Source: JAOUEA01 sp040511595
GTDB lineage: Bacteria; Actinomycetota; UBA4738; HRBIN12
Length of the DNA: 30,515 bases
Assembly (NCBI GenBank): GCA_040511595.1
Contig: JBEVGU010000085.1
Span: 1 to 30,515 of the forward strand
Direction of reading: 5' to 3'
The translations under genes were made by a program, and so were the position numbers. Positions 1 to 7,592 of this stretch are shown here, one piece after another (positions within the stretch are counted from its first letter, which is position 1; each line of letters starts with the position of its first letter). Under the pieces are notes generated by a model that saw nothing but the letters and a program-made list of their open reading frames with translations, had not been told where the DNA came from and made no database searches.

Positions 1-1
1 G

Positions 2-1087
2 CAGGAAATCGTTCGGGCGATCGGAGAGCTCGCCGAGCGCGCAGACCTCGTCGTCACGACGGGCGGCACGGGATTCGGTCCTCGCGACGTCACGCCCGAA
101 GCGACGCGCGTCGTGCTCGATCGCGAGGCCCCGGGCCTCGCGGAGCTGATGCGCGCCGCCGGCCTCGCGCAGACGCCGATGGCCGCGCTGTCACGCGGGC
201 TTGCGGGCACCGTGGGCTCGGCGCTCGTGATCAACCTGCCGGGCTCTCCTCGCGGGGTGCGGGAAGGGCTCGAGGCGGTCCTGCCCGTCGTCCCCCACGC
301 GGTGGAGCTGCTGGGGGGTGCGCGGGGCGCCCATCCCACCGGACACTCGACGGACATCGAACCATCGCTCCAACCCGACGTGCCGGTGGCGGAGTCGAAC
401 ACCCCCGTCCGCGCCACCGCGGTCAAGGTGCACGGCGATCCACCGTGCCGGGTGGGGGCTTCGATGTCGATCGTTCCTGGTGGCGAGGTGCACGGCACGC
501 TGGGGTGTGCGGAGTTCGACGCCGCGGCCGTCGACGCCGCCGCCCAGGTCGCGGCCGCCGGGACCCCGGAGGTACGAACCCTCTCCCACGACCTGGGCGA
601 GATCGAGGTGTACTTCGAGCCGGGCGATGCCGTTCCCGAGGCGTTCGTCGTCTCGGCCACCGACGTGGCGAGAGCGCTTCGGTCGCACCTCGAGCGCTTG
701 GGTTACCGCGTGATGTTGGTGGAGCCGCGACGCGAGCGGGTGACGCTCGCCGATGCGCCCGTGGTCTCGGACCTGCGTCAGGTGCCGCTCGGCGAGCGGT
801 CGGTGGTGGTGCTGACCGACCACGACGCCCCCGCCGTCGTCGAGACATTGACGACGGCGTTGCGATCCTCCGCGAGGTTCATCGGTGTCATGGGGAGCCG
901 CCGGCACGTGGGTCATCACGTGGAAGCGCTGCGGGCAGGCGGGTTCGCCGACGACGAGATCGCGCGCGTGCGGTCGCCGCTGGGGCTCGACCTCGGGGGC
1001 CGGGATCCGGAATCGATCGCCTTGTCGATCGCCGCCGGGGTGGTCGCCCACGAGCACGGTCGTGACGGCGGTTGGCTCGACCGATAG
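2..1087 (+). CDS. MogA/MoaB-XdhC fusion protein, 3' part
   Basis: The 5' end lies outside the window; the frame is open from base 2. The first ~100 visible residues are a MogA/MoaB molybdopterin-binding domain, with TTGGTGFGPRD followed by VTPEAT. MogA proteins adenylate molybdopterin before metal insertion. A linker leads to an XdhC/CoxI-type region with GTLGCAEFD, then the XdhC Rossmann domain (FIGVMGSRRHVGHH, then SPLGLDLGGRDPESIALSI). XdhC proteins bind Mo cofactor and deliver it to xanthine dehydrogenase or CO dehydrogenase-type enzymes. One polypeptide therefore appears to combine cofactor synthesis with delivery. A molybdenum hydroxylase operon upstream of the window is likely (inference). 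The stop is 32 bases before the sulfatase start. Domain assignment is firm; the full length is unknown. Confidence 0.88.
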   Translation, partial: QEIVRAIGELAERADLVVTTGGTGFGPRDVTPEATRVVLDREAPGLAELMRAAGLAQTPMAALSRGLAGTVGSALVINLPGSPRGVREGLEAVLPVVPHAVELLGGARGAHPTGHSTDIEPSLQPDVPVAESNTPVRATAVKVHGDPPCRVGASMSIVPGGEVHGTLGCAEFDAAAVDAAAQVAAAGTPEVRTLSHDLGEIEVYFEPGDAVPEAFVVSATDVARALRSHLERLGYRVMLVEPRRERVTLADAPVVSDLRQVPLGERSVVVLTDHDAPAVVETLTTALRSSARFIGVMGSRRHVGHHVEALRAGGFADDEIARVRSPLGLDLGGRDPESIALSIAAGVVAHEHGRDGGWLDR

Positions 1088-1119
1088 CCGGGCCAGGGAG
1101 TGTGGGAGGCCCGACAGGG

Positions 1120-2592
1120 ATGCGCATCGAGGCTGCCCAGCCGGTCCGTCGAGCCGCGCTCGCGCTCGCGGTTGCCCTGGTCGCCTGCGCCGGGGCGAGC
1201 TTCGCCGCGACGACCACCCAGGAGGCACACGGGCCCCCCGCCCCGAACGTGCTGCTCGTGATCACCGACGACCAGCCGTGGGACACGATGCCGATGATGA
1301 CGGGCCCGCCCGCGATGCCGTGGCTCGAAGCGCGGGTCCGCGATCGCGGTGACCGTTGGGTCCGGTTCACGAACGCCTTCGTCAACGTGCCGATGTGTTG
1401 TCCGTCGCGGGCGTCGATCCTCACAGGCCGATACGCCCGCCACACCGGCGTGGCGACCAACGCCGACGGTGCCCACTTCGACGCATCCGCCACGCTGGCG
1501 ACCTGGCTGGACGAGGCCGGGTATCAGACCGCGCTGATCGGCAAGTACCTGAACGGGTATCCGTGGGGTCGCACGCCCTTCGTGCCCGATGGATGGGATC
1601 GATTCCTCGCGAAGCGGAACATCGGTCTGGCGACGACGTACGAGCGGTTCCCCTTCGTCGACCAGGGGGTGCCGCTCACCGCGGGACCGTCGGCCCAGGG
1701 CTACGCTACCTCGTTCCTCGCCGACGAGGCGCTCGCGTTCCTCCGCGGGGCCTCCCACGAGATGCCGTGGTTCCTCGTGTTCGCGCCGAGCGCACCGCAC
1801 GAGCCGTGGCTCCCGGCGCCGGGAGACGGGGGAAGGTTCACCGACGCCCCGATCGCGACTCCGAGCCTCGAGGAGCTGAACGATGTCTCGGGCGCGCCCG
1901 CCTGGATCCGTGGGCTCCCTCCGGTGGATCACAGCGCCGCCGCCACGCTCGACGAACAGCGTCGTCGCATGCTGGAGACGCTCGCCGGCGTCGATCGGGC
2001 GTTGGAGGATCTGGTGGCGGAGATCGATGCCCGGGGTGAGCTCGACGACACCCTGATCGTCTTCATGACCGACAACGGCTACTCCTTCGGGGCGCACCGC
2101 TGGGTCGGGAAGCGATGTCAGTACGACGAGTGCATCCGCACGCCGCTGGCGGTGCGCTTCCCGTGGGCGAGCGCCGGGGGCACGTCGGTGAGCGCGCCCG
2201 TCTCCGCCGTCGACATCGCTCCGACGATCCTCGACCTCGTGGCGGACGACGCCGCCGTTCCGATCGTTCCGCTGGACGGCCGCAGCTTCCGCCAGTGGCT
2301 CGAGGGCGCGGGGGTCGTGGACGCGGCCCGGTCGGGGGTGCTGGTCGAGTGGGTGGGAGATGACGAGGTACCGGCCTGGAGCGCGGTGCGCACGGACGGA
2401 TATGCCTACGTCGAGCATGCGGACGGCACGACCGAGCTGTACGACCTCGAGGGGACGCTCGGCCCGGCCGACCCCGAGGAGGTGCGCGACCACGCCGGTG
2501 ACCGTCGGTACGCACGCGTCCAGGACGAGCTCGCCCGCCTGCTCGAAGGGCTCGCCACGGCCCTGCCTCGACCGGCCGGAACCCGACGCTAG
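1120..2592 (+). CDS. Exported type I sulfatase (formylglycine-dependent)
   Basis: This is a sulfate-ester hydrolase of the alkaline phosphatase superfamily, 490 aa. Metal ligands are D50-D51 (VLLVITDDQ) and D318-N319 (FMTDNG). The CxPSR modification motif is C93-C94-P95-S96-R97, so C93 should be converted to formylglycine by a separate enzyme not seen here. GKYLNGY (141-147) and APHEPW (225-230) are typical of arylsulfatase and glucosamine-6-sulfatase relatives. The N-terminus is a signal peptide; LVAC (20-23) could be a lipobox, otherwise signal peptidase I would cut near residue 30. I chose the ATG at 1120 because GGGAGG sits 10 bases upstream and it places the signal peptide at the N-terminus. 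An upstream in-frame start at 1072 would overlap the previous gene. The natural substrate cannot be read from the sequence. Confidence 0.9.
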   Translation: MRIEAAQPVRRAALALAVALVACAGASFAATTTQEAHGPPAPNVLLVITDDQPWDTMPMMTGPPAMPWLEARVRDRGDRWVRFTNAFVNVPMCCPSRASILTGRYARHTGVATNADGAHFDASATLATWLDEAGYQTALIGKYLNGYPWGRTPFVPDGWDRFLAKRNIGLATTYERFPFVDQGVPLTAGPSAQGYATSFLADEALAFLRGASHEMPWFLVFAPSAPHEPWLPAPGDGGRFTDAPIATPSLEELNDVSGAPAWIRGLPPVDHSAAATLDEQRRRMLETLAGVDRALEDLVAEIDARGELDDTLIVFMTDNGYSFGAHRWVGKRCQYDECIRTPLAVRFPWASAGGTSVSAPVSAVDIAPTILDLVADDAAVPIVPLDGRSFRQWLEGAGVVDAARSGVLVEWVGDDEVPAWSAVRTDGYAYVEHADGTTELYDLEGTLGPADPEEVRDHAGDRRYARVQDELARLLEGLATALPRPAGTRR

Positions 2593-2595
2593 ACT
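2590..2595 (+). promoter_or_regulatory. Candidate -10 element (TAGACT), leaderless start of phosphoesterase gene
   Basis: TAGACT overlaps the sulfatase stop codon and ends 8 bases before the GTG start at 2604. No Shine-Dalgarno is visible. It fits the TANNNT pattern seen before many starts in this window. No good -35 is visible, and activity is inferred. Confidence 0.4.
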
Positions 2596-2603
2596 CCAGC
2601 ATC

Positions 2604-4103
2604 GTGCATCAGCCGTCGGGAAACCCCATCCGCCCCGCCGGCCCGCGCCGGCCGACGAGACAACAGATCGCGCGGCGCCGTCTGTTCGCAGCCGTGGTCA
2701 TGGTGCTGGTCGTCGCGCTCGTGTGGTTCGTCTGGCCCAAGGGCGAGGGGACGAATCGAGCGGGAGGGACCACGCCGGGCGGTGGCGGCACCCAGACCGC
2801 GGGCGGCGGCCAAACGAACGGCGGCGGCGATGTGGGCGCGGTCGTGCCCGGTGAGAACCCGATCGAGCACGTCATCTTCCTGATCAAGGAGAACCGGAGC
2901 TTCGACCATTACTTCGGCCGGTACCCGGGCGTCGACGGTGCCAGGAAGGGCGGCACGCTCGACTGCTCCACGTTCCAGAAGGGCTCGACGGTCGAGCTGC
3001 AGGACGCGCCGCTCGTGATGCCCCACGACCTCGGCCACGCGTTCTACCCGGGACTCCTGTCGATCAACGGCGGGAAGATGAACGGGTTCAACTGCATCTC
3101 GCTCGGCCAGGACCTGACGGGGTACTCGCAGTACGATCGCGACTCGCTGCCCGCATATTGGTCATACGCCGACAGGTTCGTGATCGCCGACCATTTCTTC
3201 ACGTCGATGTACGGGCCGACCTTCCCCGAACATCTCTACACGGTGGCGGCTCAGAGCTACGGCATCGTCGACAACAAGACGACCACGAACGTCGAGGGCA
3301 ATTACTGCGACGACCCCACCGAGTACACGCAGCGGTTCCCGCTCGAGGATCTCACCGAGGCGGACATCAAGCGCATCATGCGGCTCGAGAAGAACATCAC
3401 GGCGTCGCCGCAGCAGCTCTTCGAGATCGCCGCGTACTGGGAGAGCACCCGGACGTGCATCAACATCAAGGTGCTGCCGGATCAGCTCGAGCGTGAAGGC
3501 ATCAGCTGGAAGTACTACGCGTTGCCCGACAAGTGGATGAACGCGCTCCAGGCGATCCGTCACGTGCGCTTCGGCAATATGTGGAAGCAGGTGCAGGACC
3601 CCGAGACGATCCTGCAGGACCTGAAGCAGGACTCCCTGCCGGCGGTCTCGTGGTTGGTGCCGCCCGAAGGGCAGCCGAACGAGCACCCGGGCTCGGGCAC
3701 GAACGTCTGCGAGGGTGAGAACTGGACGGTCGAGTATCTGAACGCAATCCAGCGGAGCGAGGCGTGGCCGAACACCGCGGTGGTGATCGTCTGGGATGAC
3801 TTCGGCGGCTTCTACGATCACGTCGCGCCGCCGCGCTACGACATCATGGGTCTCGGGCCTCGCACGCCCGCATTGATCATCTCCCCTTGGACGCGCCGAG
3901 GTGACAACCCCGACGGTGGCTGGATCGACGACAACGTCTACGAGTTCTCGTCGGTGCTCCGATTCATCGAGGAGCTGCACGGGTTGAAGCCGATGACCGA
4001 TCGTGATCGTCGCGCCGACCCGCTCTCAGGAGCGTTCGACTTCACGCAGGAGCCGCGCCTCGACCCGCTCATCCTGGAGCCGCGCGACTGCCCGACATCG
4101 TGA
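2604..4103 (+). CDS. Membrane-anchored phospholipase C / acid phosphatase-family phosphoesterase
   Basis: 499 aa. A basic N-terminus is followed by one membrane segment (about 28-44), then a Gly/Thr-rich linker to about residue 82 and an extracytoplasmic catalytic domain. ENRSFDHYFG (96-105), SMYGPTFPEH (201-210) and WDDFGGFYDHVAPP (397-410) are hallmarks of the phosphoesterase family (PF04185) that includes bacterial phospholipase C and AcpA-like acid phosphatases. These enzymes cleave phosphodiesters or phosphomonoesters using a nucleophile and metals in the alkaline phosphatase fold. The start is GTG at 2604, 11 bases after the sulfatase stop. It overlaps the next gene by four bases (GTGA), so the two are probably translationally coupled. 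The substrate could be phospholipid, teichoic-acid-like polymer or a phosphomonoester. Confidence 0.88.
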   Translation: MHQPSGNPIRPAGPRRPTRQQIARRRLFAAVVMVLVVALVWFVWPKGEGTNRAGGTTPGGGGTQTAGGGQTNGGGDVGAVVPGENPIEHVIFLIKENRSFDHYFGRYPGVDGARKGGTLDCSTFQKGSTVELQDAPLVMPHDLGHAFYPGLLSINGGKMNGFNCISLGQDLTGYSQYDRDSLPAYWSYADRFVIADHFFTSMYGPTFPEHLYTVAAQSYGIVDNKTTTNVEGNYCDDPTEYTQRFPLEDLTEADIKRIMRLEKNITASPQQLFEIAAYWESTRTCINIKVLPDQLEREGISWKYYALPDKWMNALQAIRHVRFGNMWKQVQDPETILQDLKQDSLPAVSWLVPPEGQPNEHPGSGTNVCEGENWTVEYLNAIQRSEAWPNTAVVIVWDDFGGFYDHVAPPRYDIMGLGPRTPALIISPWTRRGDNPDGGWIDDNVYEFSSVLRFIEELHGLKPMTDRDRRADPLSGAFDFTQEPRLDPLILEPRDCPTS

Positions 4104-4816
4104 CCCGGCCGTTCCTGGCGATCGTCGTCGCGCTCGCGCCCGCCCTGCTCGCATCGGCCGATCCTCCGGGCGACGTCGTGCCCTGCCCGGGCGTGCACGC
4201 CGGCGTCGGCGACGGTTCCGGCGCGCCGGACCTCGTCGAGGCGTCCGGGGCCGTCGTCGAGTTCGGGACGTCGGTGCGCTTCTCGCTGCGATTCGCCCAC
4301 CCGTTCGTCGTGCCCGATGAGCAAGGGAAGCCGTTCCGCGTCGACGTCGTGCTGTTCGATCCCGACGTCCCGGCCGTCGATGCGGGACTGTACCGCGGGG
4401 TGAACCGTATCCTGCGCTACGACGCGGTCCAGGATCCGGTCACCTCCATCATCCTGGTTCCCGAAGCGGGACAGAGCCGATTCATCCCACCGACGATCGA
4501 CGGTGCCACGCTGGTGATGCAGGTGCCGGGTCGCACGCTCACCGCCGACGAGGACGAGACCGGCACGTCACCGGGACTCGAGCGGCTTCGCTGGAGCGTG
4601 ATCGTGCGCGACGAGGGCGCGTGCGACCTCCTCGGCGCCGGTCGGCCCACGGAGCTGCTTCGCTTGCAGGGCGAGACGGCCCCCCCGGCTCCGCTCGAGA
4701 ACGACGGGGCCACCGCGCGGCGGGACGCGCTGCCGCTCGTGCCGTGGTTCGCGGGATCGTTCGTCGTGCTCGCAGCGACGGCCTACCTGGTCATGCGGCG
4801 ACGCCACCCTCGGTAG
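4100..4816 (+). CDS. Secreted, C-terminally membrane-anchored protein of unknown function
   Basis: 238 aa, not recognised. Residues 1-20 form a signal peptide (MTRPFLAIVV, ALAPALLASA). The body looks like a beta-rich extracellular domain. Near the C-terminus a hydrophobic segment (about 213-232) is followed by RRRHPR, a stop-transfer signal, so the predicted topology is type I with the domain outside. Two or three cysteines (for example C29 and one near 175) could form a disulfide. The GTG start overlaps the phosphoesterase stop (GTGA), which argues that both products are made together and may act together at the cell surface. The 3' end overlaps the convergent nitrilase gene by 34 bases. The gene is real by codon use and coupling; its function is unknown. 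Confidence 0.72.
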   Translation: MTRPFLAIVVALAPALLASADPPGDVVPCPGVHAGVGDGSGAPDLVEASGAVVEFGTSVRFSLRFAHPFVVPDEQGKPFRVDVVLFDPDVPAVDAGLYRGVNRILRYDAVQDPVTSIILVPEAGQSRFIPPTIDGATLVMQVPGRTLTADEDETGTSPGLERLRWSVIVRDEGACDLLGAGRPTELLRLQGETAPPAPLENDGATARRDALPLVPWFAGSFVVLAATAYLVMRRRHPR

Positions 4817-5637
4817 TCGGGCTCCGCGGCCTTGGGACCGTGCTCGCCGAGCTGGAAGAGGAGCCGGTTCATGCCCCTCGTGCCTCGTTCCCGCACGGTG
4901 CGCACTCGATCGAGATCGAGCACCTCGCTGAGGAGCTCCTCGCCGTTGCCGCCCTCGAACAGGACGCGGCCCTCGGGATCGACGCCGATCGAGCGTCCGC
5001 CCCCGACCTCGAGCGAGCCGTTCACGTTGAGCACGTAGCACTGGTTCACGATCGCGTTGGCGCGGGCGAGCACCAGCTCCTCCTCGCGGTCGGGGGTGCT
5101 CGTGAGCGTGGGATGCAGGATCACATCCGCCCCGAGGAGGGCGAGTGACCGGGGCACCTCCGGGAACCACCCGTCGTAGCAGATCATCATGCCGGCCTTC
5201 CCGATGCGCGGGAGCTCGACGACGGGAGCCGGGGTCGAGCCCGGGTCGGTGCCCTCGAACGGCAACCACGGGAACAGCTTGCGGTACGTCGAGACGAGCG
5301 AGCCGTCGGGGGCGAACAGCAGGGCGGTGTTGTATGTGCGCCGCCCCGCGGCCTCGTAGATCGATCCGGCTTGGATCCACCGACGGGCGCGGCGCGCCAC
5401 GGTCCCGATACGCTTGGTGAACGAACCGGGCACGCGGTGGCGGTTCCTCGCGATGGGCACGTGGGTGCGGAACGGCTGTTCGCCTGCGAGGTACAGCTCG
5501 GGGAACAGGTAGAGCTGTGCCTTCGGGAACGACCCCCGGATCGTGCGCACCTCGTCCTCGAACTTCGCGAACGTCGCCTCGGGGTCGCCGCCTACCGGTG
5601 AGATCTGCGCCCCGACGACGTGCAGCAGCCTGCTCAT
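4783..5637 (-). CDS. Carbon-nitrogen hydrolase (nitrilase superfamily)
   Basis: 284 aa, the usual length for a single-domain nitrilase-fold amidase. The Glu-Lys-Cys triad is visible: E47 in LFPELYL, K120 in STYRKLFPW and C153 in MMICYDGWFPE. HPTLTSTPDREEE and ARANAIVNQCYVLNVN are also typical, as is the IGVDPEGRVL segment. Family members hydrolyse C-N bonds of amides, ureido compounds or nitriles in the cytoplasm; the aliphatic amidase/beta-ureidopropionase branch is the closest general match. The gene begins 10 bases after the aminomutase stop on the same strand, so they probably form an operon, and a role on a beta-amino-acid derivative is an attractive inference. No Shine-Dalgarno is obvious. 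The 3' end overlaps the convergent upstream gene. Confidence 0.88.
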   Translation of the reverse strand: MSRLLHVVGAQISPVGGDPEATFAKFEDEVRTIRGSFPKAQLYLFPELYLAGEQPFRTHVPIARNRHRVPGSFTKRIGTVARRARRWIQAGSIYEAAGRRTYNTALLFAPDGSLVSTYRKLFPWLPFEGTDPGSTPAPVVELPRIGKAGMMICYDGWFPEVPRSLALLGADVILHPTLTSTPDREEELVLARANAIVNQCYVLNVNGSLEVGGGRSIGVDPEGRVLFEGGNGEELLSEVLDLDRVRTVRERGTRGMNRLLFQLGEHGPKAAEPDYRGWRRRMTR

Positions 5638-5647
5638 GTGGAAGGCG

Positions 5648-7099
5648 CTAGCCGACGGCGGCGGGTTCCACCGGCGCCGGCGGTTCGACCCAGCGCGCGT
5701 CGGGCACGCCGCGGGCGACCTGGTCGCGCCACCACCGCTGACCCTCCTCGGGAAGCGTGGAGATCGGGTCGAAGTACACGTACTCGCGCCGCAACGCCTC
5801 CGGGTCGTCGAACTCGATGCCGGTTCGGTAGTTCTTCGTCCAGAACGAGATGCCCTTCTCTCGGTCGTAGCGCTTCAGCATGTGCACCCATCGCTTGCCT
5901 ACGAACGGCACGTCGCAGATCACCCGGGGCGTCGCGAAACCCGGCATGTACCCCATCAGCTCGTACTGGAGATCCTGCGCCTCGGCCACGGAGGTTCGCC
6001 AGTGCTCGGCGTTCGGGATCATGTCGCACACGTAGAAGTAGTACGGCATGATCTTCGCGTGATCGAGGAGCATGAAGCACAGCTCCACCAGGTCGCCCGG
6101 TGCCGTGTTCACGCCCCGCAGCAGCACGCCCTGGTTGCGCACGTCCCGGAAGCCCGAGTCGAGCACCATGCGGGCCGCATCGCCGACGAGCGGGGTCACC
6201 TGCTGCGCGCAGTTCACGTGGGTGTGCAGCGCGATGTCGACGTCACGGTCCACCGCGCGCGAGCCCATGCGTGCGAACGCCGCTTTCACGTCGTCCTGGA
6301 GGAAGTGCTGGGGGATACCCATCAGTCCCTTGGTCGCCAGGCGGATGTCGCGGATGTTCTCGATGTCGAGGAGCTTCATCACGAAGTCCTCCAGGCGCTT
6401 GACCGGCACGTTGGCCATGTCGCCACCCGACACGACCACGTCGCGCACCTGCGGCGTCCTCCGCAGGTACTCGAGCATCTGGTCCCAGCGTTCGTTCTGC
6501 TTGATCTCGAACTTGTACTTGAGCACTTGGAGCGTGTCGTTGCCGACGAGATCCATGCGCGTGCAATGCCCGCAGTACTGCGGGCATGTCGGGATCAGCT
6601 CGGCGAGCACCTTGGTGGGGTAGCGGTGCGTCAGCCCTTCGACCGCCCACATGTCGGCCTCGTGCAGCGAGTCGCGTGAGGCCATCGGGTGGGAGGCCCA
6701 CTCCGCCTCCCGGTCGCTCAGCGCGGGGGCCATGTACCGGCGAACCCGGTCGTTCCGCAGGTCCTCGACGTCCATCGTGTTGATCATCTGCGGCGGGATC
6801 AGCATGGACATCGTGGCGCGCTCTTCCTGGTCGCGCCGGATGTCCTCGAGGAGGTCATCGGATAGGTGGTGCCCCAGCGCCTCCTCGAACTCCTTGAGGT
6901 TCTTCACGGAGTGCGCCCGTTGCCATTGGGCGGTCTCCCACTGCTCCTTCGTGACGTCGCGGTATCCCGGGAGACGGGTCCAGTCCGGCTCGGCGTAGTC
7001 ACGCCGCAGGGGGTAGTGGAACGGCTGGTCCTCGGCAACGTGAGCGTGTGACTCACGATGGCCGGGACGGATGTTGGACGGGTTCGACGTGGCGCTCAA
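5648..7099 (-). CDS. Lysine 2,3-aminomutase-like radical SAM/PLP enzyme
   Basis: 483 aa from a TTG start. The family uses a [4Fe-4S] cluster, S-adenosylmethionine and PLP to move an amino group from C2 to C3. The cluster motif is C172-PQY-C176-GH-C179, followed by T-R181, the position of the substrate-carboxylate arginine in lysine aminomutase. SGGD lies at 224-227. D359 (YVCDM) and D396 (VICDVP) align with the two aspartates that bind the lysine side-chain amine in the Clostridium enzyme. K402 aligns with the PLP lysine, but the usual PGGGGK is PFVGK and one residue shorter. The TTG start is chosen because GAGGAGG lies 8 bases upstream; the frame remains open for 64 further codons upstream but that part is low-complexity and unlike the family. 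Lysine is plausible as substrate, not proven. Confidence 0.85.
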   Translation of the reverse strand: MSATSNPSNIRPGHRESHAHVAEDQPFHYPLRRDYAEPDWTRLPGYRDVTKEQWETAQWQRAHSVKNLKEFEEALGHHLSDDLLEDIRRDQEERATMSMLIPPQMINTMDVEDLRNDRVRRYMAPALSDREAEWASHPMASRDSLHEADMWAVEGLTHRYPTKVLAELIPTCPQYCGHCTRMDLVGNDTLQVLKYKFEIKQNERWDQMLEYLRRTPQVRDVVVSGGDMANVPVKRLEDFVMKLLDIENIRDIRLATKGLMGIPQHFLQDDVKAAFARMGSRAVDRDVDIALHTHVNCAQQVTPLVGDAARMVLDSGFRDVRNQGVLLRGVNTAPGDLVELCFMLLDHAKIMPYYFYVCDMIPNAEHWRTSVAEAQDLQYELMGYMPGFATPRVICDVPFVGKRWVHMLKRYDREKGISFWTKNYRTGIEFDDPEALRREYVYFDPISTLPEEGQRWWRDQVARGVPDARWVEPPAPVEPAAVG

Positions 7100-7107
7100 C
7101 GGAGCCA

Positions 7108-7114
7108 CCTCCTC
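7108..7114 (-). promoter_or_regulatory. Strong ribosome binding site fixing a TTG start
   Basis: On the minus strand GAGGAGG lies 8 bases before the TTG at 7099. This is the best Shine-Dalgarno in the neighbourhood and decides the start of the aminomutase gene over upstream in-frame codons. Confidence 0.75.
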
Positions 7115-7181
7115 GATCGACCTCAGGCCGGTCAGGCTGTCATGACGCGCTGAGTTCCGGCGATCCTTCCGATGAAACCCG

Positions 7182-7187
7182 AGTATA
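7182..7187 (-). promoter_or_regulatory. Candidate -10 element (TATACT) for aminomutase gene
   Basis: TATACT on the minus strand matches the -10 consensus at five of six bases and stands out in this G+C-rich DNA. Transcription would start near 7175, giving a leader of about 75 bases. The -35 is weak. The intergenic stretch 7100-7256 also holds a 5-bp hairpin (CCGAA/TTCGG, 7220-7234) and an inverted repeat, ATCCTTC (7163-7169) with GAAGGAT (7222-7228), that brackets this site. Confidence 0.5.
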
Positions 7188-7256
7188 GCCGAAGAACGTC
7201 CGGTGAAGCGGCTCTCTTTCCGAAGGATGTTCGGTTGATGGGCGGAAGACTTCAGT

Positions 7257-7532
7257 TCATCGGCGGCCGCCACCGCGACGATTGTCGTCACGACGTGGGC
7301 GTCGCTCGATGCGCACCTCGGGGGCCTGCTTGGGCAACCTGGCCTTCATCGGGGCGTGGCCGGTCCGCTCGAACGTGACCATCACGTGGTCGGGTCGCTG
7401 CTGGCGGTCGAGCTCGCGCCAGCCGTTGGCCACCAGGTGCTTCTGCCGGTTCGCGGCGGTCTTGCGCAGCTTGTCGGTGCCCGGCACGCGCACGTACAGG
7501 CGCTCGTGCAGGATCTCTCGGTAGTCAGCCAT
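7257..7532 (-). CDS. Small basic protein of unknown function
   Basis: 91 aa, not recognised. The reading frame has strong G/C preference in third codon positions over its whole length, unlike an accidental frame. The N-terminal two thirds (MADYREILHERLYVRVPGTD, then KLRKTAANRQKHLVANGWRE) looks folded and helical. The C-terminal ~25 residues are very rich in Arg, Asp and Gly (RRDDNRRGGGRR), suggesting nucleic-acid binding or a disordered tail. The start is the ATG at 7532, with no Shine-Dalgarno but TACCCT nine bases upstream. It is divergent from the GAF-PAS-GGDEF-EAL gene, whose start is about 60 bases away, and it lies 157 bases upstream of the aminomutase gene on the same strand. Function cannot be assigned. 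Confidence 0.68.
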   Translation of the reverse strand: MADYREILHERLYVRVPGTDKLRKTAANRQKHLVANGWRELDRQQRPDHVMVTFERTGHAPMKARLPKQAPEVRIERRPRRDDNRRGGGRR

Positions 7533-7541
7533 CGCCGGCAC

Positions 7542-7547
7542 AGGGTA
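7542..7547 (-). promoter_or_regulatory. Candidate -10 element (TACCCT), leaderless start of small basic protein
   Basis: TACCCT on the minus strand ends nine bases before the ATG at 7532. The same hexamer at the same distance precedes the RNA helicase start at 11830. No Shine-Dalgarno is present at either start. Confidence 0.42.
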
Positions 7548-7592
7548 GCAGGCGTCAAGGAGCCTCCGCGCTCCGCCGATAGCACTCGGGAG

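Noticed and set aside
916..2493. Long open frame on the minus strand, 525 codons
   Set aside because: It is antisense to the sulfatase and XdhC genes, has no recognisable domain and a composition (Arg, His, Pro, Gly-rich) typical of shadow frames in G+C-rich DNA.
6105..6111. Loss of a conserved Asp after LLRGVN in the aminomutase (Thr here)
   Set aside because: At first it looked like loss of a substrate-binding Asp, but spacing to the PLP lysine in the Clostridium enzyme places the two substrate aspartates at the YxxCD and VVD positions, both of which are kept here.
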